DNA of 64,000 bases from Telluria antibiotica (GTDB lineage: Bacteria > Pseudomonadota > Gammaproteobacteria > Burkholderiales > Burkholderiaceae_D). The position numbers and the translations under genes were made by a program. Numbering within the stretch: position 1 is the stretch's first letter; every line of letters starts with the position of its first letter. The notes under the pieces are model-generated. The model was not told where the DNA came from. It did not search any database and was given only the letters and a program-made list of their open reading frames with translations. Below, one piece after another: positions 11,011 to 19,309 of the stretch. Where the stretch lies: positions 124,001 to 188,000 of the forward strand of contig NZ_JAAQOM010000013.1 of NCBI RefSeq assembly GCF_011682055.1, given 5' to 3'.

Positions 11011-11728
11011 GCGTGATATTCCCGAGGCGTCAAATAGAGGTGCAGGACAGGAGGGCAACGGGCGGCCCGCGATCGCCGTGCGCGCGCTGTCGAAGCGCGT
11101 GCGCGACGCCAGCGGCGAGCTCACGATCCTGCACGACGTCGATTTTACCGTGCAACCGGCCGAGACGCTTGCCCTCGTTGGCGCCTCCGGCTCCGGCAAG
11201 TCCACCTTGCTGGGCCTCCTGGCGGGCCTCGACACGCCGTCGTCGGGCCAGGTCGTGCTCGACGGGACCGACATCTTCGCGCTCGACGAGGATGGCCGCG
11301 CCGCGTTCCGCAAGGCGCGGCTGGGCTTCGTGTTCCAGTCATTCCAGCTGCTCGCCCACTTGAACGCGGTGGAAAACGTGATGCTGCCGCTGGAACTGCG
11401 GGGCGATGCCGACGCGCGCGCGAAGGCCGAGACGATGCTGGGCCGCGTGGGCCTGGCAAGCCGCCTGCGCCACTACCCGAAATACCTGTCCGGCGGCGAG
11501 CAGCAGCGCGTGGCGCTCGCCCGTGCCTTCGTGACGGAACCGCCGCTGCTGTTCGCGGACGAGCCGACGGGCAGCCTCGATGCCGCGACCGGCGATGCCG
11601 TCATCCGCCTGATGTTCGAGCTGAACCGCGAACGGGGCTCGACGCTCGTCCTCGTCACGCACGACCCTGCGATGGCGGCGCGCTGCGGCCGGACGCTCAC
11701 CATCGCGGCCGGTCGGCTCGTTCAGTAG
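11009..11728 (+). CDS. ABC transporter ATP-binding protein, YbbA/LolD type
   Basis: The 239-residue ATPase belongs to the MacB/LolD/YbbA branch, whose members power transfer between the inner membrane and periplasm or outer membrane. Walker A (GASGSGKST), the signature LSGGEQQRVALARA, Walker B (LLFADEPTGSLD) and the H-loop (VTHDP) are all intact. E. coli ybbA is divergent from tesA and is followed by the permease ybbP. Here no permease follows, only a palindromic repeat and a convergent gene, so any partner is encoded elsewhere. The start is uncertain: ATG 11009 has no good ribosome binding site, and a good AGGAGGG lies at about 11047 with no start codon at useful spacing. Confidence 0.88.
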   Translation: MRDIPEASNRGAGQEGNGRPAIAVRALSKRVRDASGELTILHDVDFTVQPAETLALVGASGSGKSTLLGLLAGLDTPSSGQVVLDGTDIFALDEDGRAAFRKARLGFVFQSFQLLAHLNAVENVMLPLELRGDADARAKAETMLGRVGLASRLRHYPKYLSGGEQQRVALARAFVTEPPLLFADEPTGSLDAATGDAVIRLMFELNRERGSTLVLVTHDPAMAARCGRTLTIAAGRLVQ

Positions 11729-11803
11729 GGTGGGCACCCCGTGCCCACGCGTAACGTGTGCGTAACGCGAACGTCCGCGTGGGCACGGGGGTGCCCACCC
11801 TAC
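11725..11803. repeat. Long double-palindrome (REP-like) element
   Basis: The left arm (11725-11751) GTAGGGTGGGCACC...GTGCCCACGCG is the reverse complement of the right arm (11776-11803) apart from one extra base. Each arm also contains its own GTGGGCAC/GTGCCCAC palindrome. The 24-nt centre reads TAACGTGTGCGTAACGCGAACGTC. The left arm covers the stop codon of the ABC ATPase. The structure is typical of dispersed extragenic palindromes, and it may also end transcription from both sides. Confidence 0.75.
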
Positions 11804-11856
11804 GAAGATCTTCAGCCGCGTGTTGCGTATTGGCGGGGTCGACCATATGAAGGTGT

Positions 11857-13353
11857 TCAGGTTTGCTCGGCGTCCGACACGAGCGCATTGAGCTCCGCCC
11901 GGATCGCCCGCGGCAGCTCGCCCGCCGTCAGGCCGATGGGGCCGACGCCGCCCGCCACCAGCCGGTCGGCCGCCGCGCCGTGCAGCCACACGGCCGCCAA
12001 TGCGGCCTCCCACGCGGGCCAGCCCTGGCTCAGCAACGTGCCGATGAGGCCCGCCAGCACGTCACCCGTGCCGCCCGTCGCGAGGCCGGGATTTCCCGTC
12101 GCATTGAGCGCCACTTCGCCGTCCGGCCGCGCCACGATGCTGCCGGCGCCCTTCAGCACGACGACGGCGTCCGTGCGCTGCGCCAGCTCGCGCGCATGCT
12201 CGAGGCGGTCGGCCTGCACGATGGCGGCCGTCACGCCCAGCAGGCGCGCCGCCTCCAGCGGGTGCGGCGTCAACACGGTGGGGCCCTCGTGCGCGGCGAG
12301 GCGCGTCGCGAGGTCGGGACTGGCCGCGCACAGGTTCAGCGCGTCGGCATCCACGAGCAGCGGGCCCGTGCCGTCGATGACCTTGCCCAGCAGATGCGTG
12401 GCGCCGGCGGAGTCGCCGAGGCCGGGTCCGGCGACGACGGTGCGGCCCTCGAACGCGAAGCCGGCGGCGTCGCGGAACATGATTTCCGGCTGCGGCGGGT
12501 CGTAGGCCGGAGCCGTGTCGACGGCCGCGACGAACACGCGTCCCGCGCCCGCATACAGCGCGGCGCGCGCCGCGAGGATGCCGGCGCCGGCCATCCCCCG
12601 CGCACCGCCCAGCACGGCGACGTCGCCGAATGTGCCCTTGTGCGAATTGCGCATGCGCGGCGCCAGCAGGCCTGCGAACAGTGCCGGTCGGTTCAGGCGC
12701 GCGCGGGCATGCTCGCCGTGCATCGACGCCGTGCCGAGGCGGTTTACGTGGACGCGTCCCGCGTGGTCGCAGCCGTCGCCCGTGTACAGGCCCGGCTTGT
12801 TGCCGAGGAACGTGATCGTGTGCGTGGCGCGCACGGCCACGCCGTCCGGGCCGATGATCGCGCCCGTGTCCGCATCGAGGCCGCTGGGCACGTCCAGCGC
12901 GAGCACGGGGCACGTCATGGTGCCCACGCGCTCCACGAGTTCGCGGGCGCGGCCATCCAGCGGGCGCGACAGGCCGATGCCGAACAGGCCGTCGACGACG
13001 AGGCAGGCGCCATCGCCGGCCTCCACGCCATCGATGAAGCGCGCACGGCTCGCTTGCGCGCGAGCGAAGGCGTGCTGCGTCTCCGGCGATGGCGCCGCGC
13101 CCGCCAGGTGGACGACGTCGACGTTGGCGCCGAAGTTGGCGAGATTCGCGGCGACTTCGAGCGCGTCGCCGCCGTTGTTGCCGGGGCCGGCCAGCACGAG
13201 GATGCGGCCGTTCGGCAGGCCGCCCAGCACTTCGAGTGCGTAGGTCGACGCGGCTTCGCCCGCGCGCTGCATCAAGGTGCCGGGCGGCAGTTGCGCTTGG
13301 GCAGCCTGTTCGATGGCGCGGATCTGTGCGACGCTGTAGAGCGGATTGTCCAT
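11857..13353 (-). CDS. nnr: Bifunctional NAD(P)HX epimerase/dehydratase
   Basis: This enzyme repairs hydrated NADH and NADPH. The N-terminal YjeF_N half epimerises R-NAD(P)HX, and the C-terminal ribokinase-like half dehydrates S-NAD(P)HX using ADP. The 498-residue product carries both. The N half has AGPGNNGGDALEVA, and the C half has GTGDVLAGLIG with the catalytic Asp, plus NATGNPGLATGG. ATG 13353 is preceded by GGAG. Longer in-frame extension upstream is antisense to the start of the next gene and looks non-coding. The gene is divergent from the oxoprolinase gene, with about 100 bases between them. Confidence 0.94.
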   Translation of the reverse strand: MDNPLYSVAQIRAIEQAAQAQLPPGTLMQRAGEAASTYALEVLGGLPNGRILVLAGPGNNGGDALEVAANLANFGANVDVVHLAGAAPSPETQHAFARAQASRARFIDGVEAGDGACLVVDGLFGIGLSRPLDGRARELVERVGTMTCPVLALDVPSGLDADTGAIIGPDGVAVRATHTITFLGNKPGLYTGDGCDHAGRVHVNRLGTASMHGEHARARLNRPALFAGLLAPRMRNSHKGTFGDVAVLGGARGMAGAGILAARAALYAGAGRVFVAAVDTAPAYDPPQPEIMFRDAAGFAFEGRTVVAGPGLGDSAGATHLLGKVIDGTGPLLVDADALNLCAASPDLATRLAAHEGPTVLTPHPLEAARLLGVTAAIVQADRLEHARELAQRTDAVVVLKGAGSIVARPDGEVALNATGNPGLATGGTGDVLAGLIGTLLSQGWPAWEAALAAVWLHGAAADRLVAGGVGPIGLTAGELPRAIRAELNALVSDAEQT

Positions 13354-13456
13354 GGTGGCTCCAAATAGCACGGAAGTGCGCAAGCATGCATTTTCGCCAA
13401 AATCCGCGGAGCGCGCGACTACAATAGCCGCTGGCTTGACACGACGAGGATTTACG

Positions 13457-16400
13457 ATGGATTGGCAGTTCTGGATCGACCGCGGCGGTACCTTCACGGA
13501 CATCGTGGGACGCCGGCCCGACGGCGCCCTCGTCACCCACAAGCTGCTGTCGGACAATCCGGAACAGTACCGGGACGCCGCCGTCGCCGGCATCCGGCAT
13601 CTCCTTGGCCTTGCGCCGGGCGCCCCCGTTCCGGCGGGACAGGTCGAGGCCGTCAAGATGGGTACGACGGTGGCCACCAACGCGCTGCTCGAGCGCAAGG
13701 GCGCGCCGACCGTGCTCGCCATCACCAAAGGTTTCCGTGACGCCTTGCGCATCGCCTATCAGAACCGGCCACGCCTGTTCGACCGCCACATCGTGTTGCC
13801 CGAGCTGCTGTATGGCCGTGTCGTCGAGATCGACGAGCGCATCGGTGCGCACGGCGACGTCGTCGTGCCGCTCGACGAGGCGGCCGCCACGCGCGACCTG
13901 CAGGCCGCCTATGACGCCGGCATCCGTGCATTGGCCATCGTGTTGATGCATGGCTACCGTTACCGCGCGCACGAGGACGCCGTCGCGCGCATCGCCCGCG
14001 CCATCGGTTTTACGCAGGTGTCCGTGTCCCACGCCGTCAGCCCGCTGATGAAGCTCGTGGCGCGCGGCGACACGACGGTCGTGGATGCCTATCTGTCGCC
14101 GATCCTGCGCCGCTACGTCGACCAGGTGGCGCACGAACTGCCCGGTGTGAACCTGCAGTTCATGCAGTCCAGCGGCGGCCTGACGGACGCGCGCGCGTTC
14201 CAGGGCAAGGACAGCATCCTGTCCGGCCCCGCTGGCGGCATCGTCGGCATGGTGCGCGCGAGCCGCCTCGCCGGATTCGATCGGGTCATCGGCTTCGACA
14301 TGGGCGGGACGTCGACGGACGTGTCGCACTACGCGGGCGAATTCGAGCGCGTGTTCGAGACGCAGGTGGCCGGTGTGCGCATGCGGGCGCCGATGATGAG
14401 CATCCACACGGTGGCGGCGGGCGGCGGCTCGATCCTCCACTTCGACGGCAGCCGTTATCGCGTGGGGCCCGACAGCGCGGGCGCGAATCCGGGGCCGGCC
14501 AGCTATCGGTGCGGCGGGCCGCTCGCGGTCACCGACTGCAATGTCATGCTCGGCAAGATCCAGCCCAGGCACTTCCCGCACCTGTTCGGCCCGGACGGCA
14601 ACGCGCCGCTCGACGCCGACGCCGTGCGCGCGCGTTTTTCGGACATGGCCGACGACGTCGAGCGCGCGACCGGCACGCGGCCCGCGCCGGAAGCGGTGGC
14701 CGAAGGTTTCATCCGCATCGCCGTCGGCAATATGGCGAACGCGATCAAGCAGATTTCCGTGCAGCGGGGCCACGATGTGACGGACTACGCGCTGACGAGC
14801 TTCGGCGGCGCGGGCGGCCAGCACGCCTGCCTCGTCGCGGACGCGCTGGGCATGAAGACCGTGTTCATCCACGCGCTCGCGGGCGTGCTGTCCGCGTACG
14901 GCATGGGCCTCGCGGACCAGGGCGCGCTGCGCGAGCGCGCCGTCGAGCGCCGGCTGGACGATATCGGCCCCGACGTCCTCGCGGCCGAGCTCGATGCGCT
15001 GGCGGTTGCCGCGCGCGCCGACTTGCTGGCGCAGGGCGTCGCGGACGACCGCATCGCCGTGCTGCGCCGCGTGCACCTGCGCTACGAAGGAACGGATTCC
15101 GCCATCGTCGTGATGGACGGCGAGCGCGCGGCGCTGCAGGCGCAGTTCGAAGCGGCCTATCGCCGCCGCTTCTCGTTCCTCATGCCGGGCAGGGCGCTGG
15201 TCGTGGAAGCCGTGTCGGTGGAAGCGCTGGGCGCGTCCGACGTGCCGCCGGAGCAGCCGGTGGCGGTCGTCCCGCGCGACGGCGCGCCGCCCGTGTTCGA
15301 GACGGTGACGATGTACGCGGACGGTGCGTGGCGCGACACGGGCCTGTACCGCCGTGACGACATCGGTCCGGGCGACGTGATCGACGGCCCCGCCATCATC
15401 GCCGAGGCGAATGCGACGACCGTCGTCGAGGCGGGCTGGCGCGCTGAAGTCACGGCGTACGGCCACCTCGTGCTGCGCCGCGTGCAGGCGCTTGCGCGCG
15501 CCCATGCGATCGGCACGACGGTCGACCCCGTGATGCTGGAGATCTTCAACAACCTGTTCATGTCGATCGCGGAGCAGATGGGCCTGCGCCTGCAGAATAC
15601 GGCGTACTCCGTCAACATCAAGGAGCGCCTGGATTTCAGTTGCGCGATCTTCGATGCAAGCGGCAACCTCGTCGCGAACGCGCCGCACATGCCCGTGCAC
15701 CTCGGCTCGATGGGCGAAAGCATCAAGACCGTCATGCGCCGCAATGCCGGGACGATGAAGGCGGGCGACGTGTACGTGCTGAACGACCCGTACAACGGCG
15801 GCACGCATCTGCCCGACGTCACCGTGATCTCGCCCGTGTTCGATGAGGCGGGCGAAACGATCCTGTTCTATGTGGGCTCGCGCGGCCACCACGCGGACAT
15901 TGGTGGCACGACGCCGGGCTCGATGCCGCCGGATTCCGCGCATATCGACGAAGAGGGCGTCCTGATCGACAACGTCAAGCTGGTCGACGGCGCCGACGGC
16001 GTCCTGCGCGAAGCGGAGATGCGCGCGCTGCTCGCGGGCGCGCGCTGGCCGGCGCGCAACCCGGACCAGAACATGGCGGACTTGCGGGCGCAGGTCGCCG
16101 CGAACCAGAAGGGCGTCGACGAGCTGCGCAAGATGGTCGCGCATTTCGGGCTGGACGTCGTGCGCGCGTACATGGGGCACGTGCAGGACAATGCGGAGGA
16201 AGCCGTGCGCCGCGTCATCACGGCGCTGTCCGACGGGCATTTCGTGAACGACCTCGATAACGGCGCGCGCATCGAAGTCGCGATCAAGGTCGACCGGGAC
16301 GCTCGCAGCGCGGAGATCGACTTTACTGGCACGTCGAGCCAGCTGCCGAATAATTTCAATGCGCCGTCCTCCGTGTGCATGGCTGCCGTGCTGTACGTGT

Positions 16401-17056
16401 TCCGCACGCTCGTCGACGACGCCATCCCGCTGAACGCGGGCTGCCTGAAACCGCTGAAGGTGATCATTCCGCCGGGCTCCATGCTCAATCCGCATTACCC
16501 GGCCGCGGTCGTGTCGGGGAACGTCGAGACGTCCACGTGCATCACGAATGCGCTGTACGGCGCATTGCAGGCGATGGCGGCCGCGCAGGGCACGATGAAC
16601 AACTTCACGTTCGGGAACGCACGTTACCAGTATTACGAGACCATCTCCGGGGGCTCCGGCGCGGGACCGGGCTTCGACGGTACGGACGTCGTGCAGACGA
16701 ACATGACGAACTCGCGCCTCACCGACCCGGAGATCCTCGAATTCCGCTTCCCCGTGCGGCTGGAAAGCTACGCGATCCGGGAAGGTTCGGGTGGCGCCGG
16801 CCGCTGGCACGGCGGCAATGGCGGCGTGCGGCGCATCCGCTTTCTCGAGCCGATGACGGCCGCGATCCTGTCGAACAACCGCGTCCACGCGCCGTTCGGC
16901 ATGGCGGGCGGCGCGCCGGGCGCGCGTGGGCGCAACCTCGTCGTGCGGGCCGACGGGCGCGTCGAGGAACTGGGCCACATCGGCAAGGCCGAGATGGGCG
17001 TCGATGACCAGTTCGTGATCGAGACGCCGGGCGGCGGCGGGTACGGCGCGGTGTGA
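13457..17056 (+). CDS. 5-oxoprolinase / hydantoinase A-B fusion
   Basis: The 1199-residue protein joins the two subunits of ATP-dependent hydantoinase/oxoprolinase enzymes in one chain, as in eukaryotic-type 5-oxoprolinase, which opens 5-oxoproline to glutamate. The N half (to about 680) has the HyuA signatures WIDRGGTFTDIVG, GTTVATNALLERKG and GFDMGGTSTDVS. The C half (about 690-1190) is HyuB-like, with NPYNGGTHLPD-type and GGGGYG ends. The start ATG 13457 has GAGGA nine bases upstream. A TACAAT -10 box lies at 13420. Substrate (oxoproline versus hydantoin) is inferred from length and fusion only. Confidence 0.9.
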   Translation: MDWQFWIDRGGTFTDIVGRRPDGALVTHKLLSDNPEQYRDAAVAGIRHLLGLAPGAPVPAGQVEAVKMGTTVATNALLERKGAPTVLAITKGFRDALRIAYQNRPRLFDRHIVLPELLYGRVVEIDERIGAHGDVVVPLDEAAATRDLQAAYDAGIRALAIVLMHGYRYRAHEDAVARIARAIGFTQVSVSHAVSPLMKLVARGDTTVVDAYLSPILRRYVDQVAHELPGVNLQFMQSSGGLTDARAFQGKDSILSGPAGGIVGMVRASRLAGFDRVIGFDMGGTSTDVSHYAGEFERVFETQVAGVRMRAPMMSIHTVAAGGGSILHFDGSRYRVGPDSAGANPGPASYRCGGPLAVTDCNVMLGKIQPRHFPHLFGPDGNAPLDADAVRARFSDMADDVERATGTRPAPEAVAEGFIRIAVGNMANAIKQISVQRGHDVTDYALTSFGGAGGQHACLVADALGMKTVFIHALAGVLSAYGMGLADQGALRERAVERRLDDIGPDVLAAELDALAVAARADLLAQGVADDRIAVLRRVHLRYEGTDSAIVVMDGERAALQAQFEAAYRRRFSFLMPGRALVVEAVSVEALGASDVPPEQPVAVVPRDGAPPVFETVTMYADGAWRDTGLYRRDDIGPGDVIDGPAIIAEANATTVVEAGWRAEVTAYGHLVLRRVQALARAHAIGTTVDPVMLEIFNNLFMSIAEQMGLRLQNTAYSVNIKERLDFSCAIFDASGNLVANAPHMPVHLGSMGESIKTVMRRNAGTMKAGDVYVLNDPYNGGTHLPDVTVISPVFDEAGETILFYVGSRGHHADIGGTTPGSMPPDSAHIDEEGVLIDNVKLVDGADGVLREAEMRALLAGARWPARNPDQNMADLRAQVAANQKGVDELRKMVAHFGLDVVRAYMGHVQDNAEEAVRRVITALSDGHFVNDLDNGARIEVAIKVDRDARSAEIDFTGTSSQLPNNFNAPSSVCMAAVLYVFRTLVDDAIPLNAGCLKPLKVIIPPGSMLNPHYPAAVVSGNVETSTCITNALYGALQAMAAAQGTMNNFTFGNARYQYYETISGGSGAGPGFDGTDVVQTNMTNSRLTDPEILEFRFPVRLESYAIREGSGGAGRWHGGNGGVRRIRFLEPMTAAILSNNRVHAPFGMAGGAPGARGRNLVVRADGRVEELGHIGKAEMGVDDQFVIETPGGGGYGAV

Positions 17057-17169
17057 GGCGCCGGCCCGCTATACGTTTTTCGCCGGCGGGTATATGAAAT
17101 CGGAAGTTCTCCGTTCGTGAGCCGCGTCCGATACTCTCGTGCCGGCGCGTGCCGGCGAGGGATTCGCTC

Positions 17170-19302
17170 ATGACCACACCAAAACACCTGTTGCTTTCCT
17201 TGGCGCTGTTCACAGCGCTGCCCGCGTTCGCCGCTGCGCCCGGCGACGTGCAAACCATCACGCTGGACGCCCGCACGCCGGGCACGCGCTTCGACGGCAT
17301 CGGCGTCGTGGACGGCGGCGGCGCCACGTCCGTGCTGCTGAAGGATTATCCGGAGCCGCAGCGCAGCCAGATCCTCGACCTGATGTACAAGCCGCGCTTC
17401 GGTGCGTCCGTCAGCGCCCTGATCGTCGAGATCCCCGGGGACGGCAATTCGACGCAGGGGTCGATGCCCAGCCATCGCCACACGCGCGCGGACGCGAACT
17501 ACGGCCGCGGCTACACGTGGTGGGTGCTGCGCGAAGCGAAGCGGCGCAATCCGGCGCTGACGCTGGACGCCGCCGCGTGGAGCGCGCCCGGCTGGATCGG
17601 TGACAGCGGCGGCAACCACGACTTCTTTTCGCCCGACGGCGCCGACTATTACGTCAGCTGGCTGAAAGGCTTGCGCGACGTGTACGGACTCGAACTCGAC
17701 GCGATCGGCAGCCGCAACGAGCGGGGCGTCAGCTACGATTTCGCGAAGACGCTGCGCGCGCGCCTCGATGCCGGCGGCTTCGCGAAGGTCAAATTGCACA
17801 GCTTCGACAACTGGCCCGACGACACGAAATTCGATTTCGTGAAGGACATGCCGAAGGATGCCGACTTGCGCAAGGCTATCGACATCATCAGCGCCCACGT
17901 GAACGCGCCGGAATCCGTCGTTCCCACGTGGGTGCGCGAGGCGGCGGCCGGCATGGGCAAGCCGATCTGGAACACCGAGCAGCACGTGTACGTGGCCGGC
18001 TTCGACGGCGCGCTGGGCATCGTCCAGGCGTTCAACCGCAACTGGATCGACAGCGGCGTGACGAAGATCGTCAACTGGTACGGCATCGCGGGCCTGTACA
18101 CGCTCGAACCTTACTCGGGCGTGAAAGAGGCGGCCATCCGCGCGAACTGGCCGTGGAGCGGCCATTACGAGATCAATCCGCAGTTGTGGGCCTATGCGCA
18201 CTACGGCCAGTTCACGGCGGCCGGGTGGACGTATCTGCCGCACGGCAGCGGCGCCCTGCCGGCCGGCGGAAGCTACGTGTCGCTGAAGTCGCCGGGCCGT
18301 GACTACAGCGTGATCGTCGAGACACGCCATGCAAGCGCGCCGCAGACGCTGCGCGTGGCCGTCGGTGCCGGACTCGCGAAGGGCGACGTGGCCGTGTGGC
18401 GCAGCGATGCGCACGCGCAGTTCGTGCACGTCGCGGACCTGCATCCGAAGGGCGGTGCCGTGGCGCTGACCGTCGACCCGGACGCGATCTATTCGCTGAC
18501 GACGACGCGCGGCCAGCAGAAGGGCAGCTTCGCCAACGTGCCGGCGCCGCGGGCATTCCCGTTCCCGTTCCGCGAGACGTTCGAGCGCTACGGCGACGGC
18601 CGCGCATGGGGCTATCTGCCGCGCTACTTCGCCGACATCGAGGGCGCGTTCGAGCTGGCGCCCTGTCCGGACGCCGGTCGCACGTGCTTGCGCCAGACCG
18701 TGCCGGTGCGGCCACATTCGTGGGCGCCCGACTGGAAGCCGTACACGATCCTCGGCGACGACGGCTGGACCGATTACGAGGTCAGCGCGGACGTGAGGAT
18801 GGGCGCGGGCGAATCGGCGGCCGTGATGGGACGGATCAACGACGTCGGCAGCGGCTATGGCGCGATCCCGAAGGGCTACTATCTGGAACTGGACGGCAAG
18901 GGCGAGGTGCGCCTCGTCGTCGTGCGCGGCAAGGTGGACAAGAAGGCCCTCGTCGGCGACGCCGAACAGCAAGCCCTGATCAAGGCCGCGAACGACGCGG
19001 CGGAGGGCGGGGAGAAAGTGCTGGCGCGGGCCGCGCTCGGATCAACGGCCGACGGCTGGCATACGCTGAAGCTGCGGTTCAGCGGCGCGAACATCCGCGG
19101 CTACGTCGACGGCAAGCCCGTCGTGGAGGCGACGGACGCCCTGTACGGCAAAGGCATGGCGGGCCTGCTGGCCGGGCCGGCGCAATCGGGCCTCAGCATG
19201 CCCTATTACCGGGACGTCGTCGTGAACCGCGTCGACGGCGCGCTGCCGGCACCGACGGCGCCGTTGCCGGGCCAGGCGCCGCTGTACACGCACACGCGCT
19301 GA
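17170..19302 (+). CDS. Secreted GH59-like galactosylceramidase homologue
   Basis: The 710-residue protein aligns by eye along its length with animal galactocerebrosidase (family GH59), which hydrolyses beta-galactosyl ceramide. Shared landmarks are DGIGVVDGGGATS, YPEPQRSQILDLMYKPRFGAS, the SNRNER-type segment (here GSRNERG), EPYSGVKEAA and PWSGHYEINPQLWAYAH. The expected acid/base Glu184 (NER) and nucleophile Glu270 (WNTEQ) are present. A signal peptide (to about AFA, residue 21) predicts export. The C-terminal third resembles the GALC lectin-like domain (about 495-700). ATG 17170 is chosen because GAGG lies nine bases upstream. Natural substrate is unknown and could be a plant or microbial galactoside. 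Confidence 0.82.
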   Translation: MTTPKHLLLSLALFTALPAFAAAPGDVQTITLDARTPGTRFDGIGVVDGGGATSVLLKDYPEPQRSQILDLMYKPRFGASVSALIVEIPGDGNSTQGSMPSHRHTRADANYGRGYTWWVLREAKRRNPALTLDAAAWSAPGWIGDSGGNHDFFSPDGADYYVSWLKGLRDVYGLELDAIGSRNERGVSYDFAKTLRARLDAGGFAKVKLHSFDNWPDDTKFDFVKDMPKDADLRKAIDIISAHVNAPESVVPTWVREAAAGMGKPIWNTEQHVYVAGFDGALGIVQAFNRNWIDSGVTKIVNWYGIAGLYTLEPYSGVKEAAIRANWPWSGHYEINPQLWAYAHYGQFTAAGWTYLPHGSGALPAGGSYVSLKSPGRDYSVIVETRHASAPQTLRVAVGAGLAKGDVAVWRSDAHAQFVHVADLHPKGGAVALTVDPDAIYSLTTTRGQQKGSFANVPAPRAFPFPFRETFERYGDGRAWGYLPRYFADIEGAFELAPCPDAGRTCLRQTVPVRPHSWAPDWKPYTILGDDGWTDYEVSADVRMGAGESAAVMGRINDVGSGYGAIPKGYYLELDGKGEVRLVVVRGKVDKKALVGDAEQQALIKAANDAAEGGEKVLARAALGSTADGWHTLKLRFSGANIRGYVDGKPVVEATDALYGKGMAGLLAGPAQSGLSMPYYRDVVVNRVDGALPAPTAPLPGQAPLYTHTR

Positions 19303-19309
19303 GCGAGGA

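Noticed and set aside
13346..13456. N-terminal extension of the oxoprolinase upstream of ATG 13457
   Set aside because: The extension overlaps the divergent gene's start and promoter region, and the family N-terminus begins at the chosen ATG with a good ribosome binding site.
12062..16978. Very long open frame on the minus strand (over 1600 codons) opposite the oxoprolinase
   Set aside because: It is Arg/Ala/His-rich shadow coding opposite genes with recognised domains; high G+C removes stop codons in the antisense frame.
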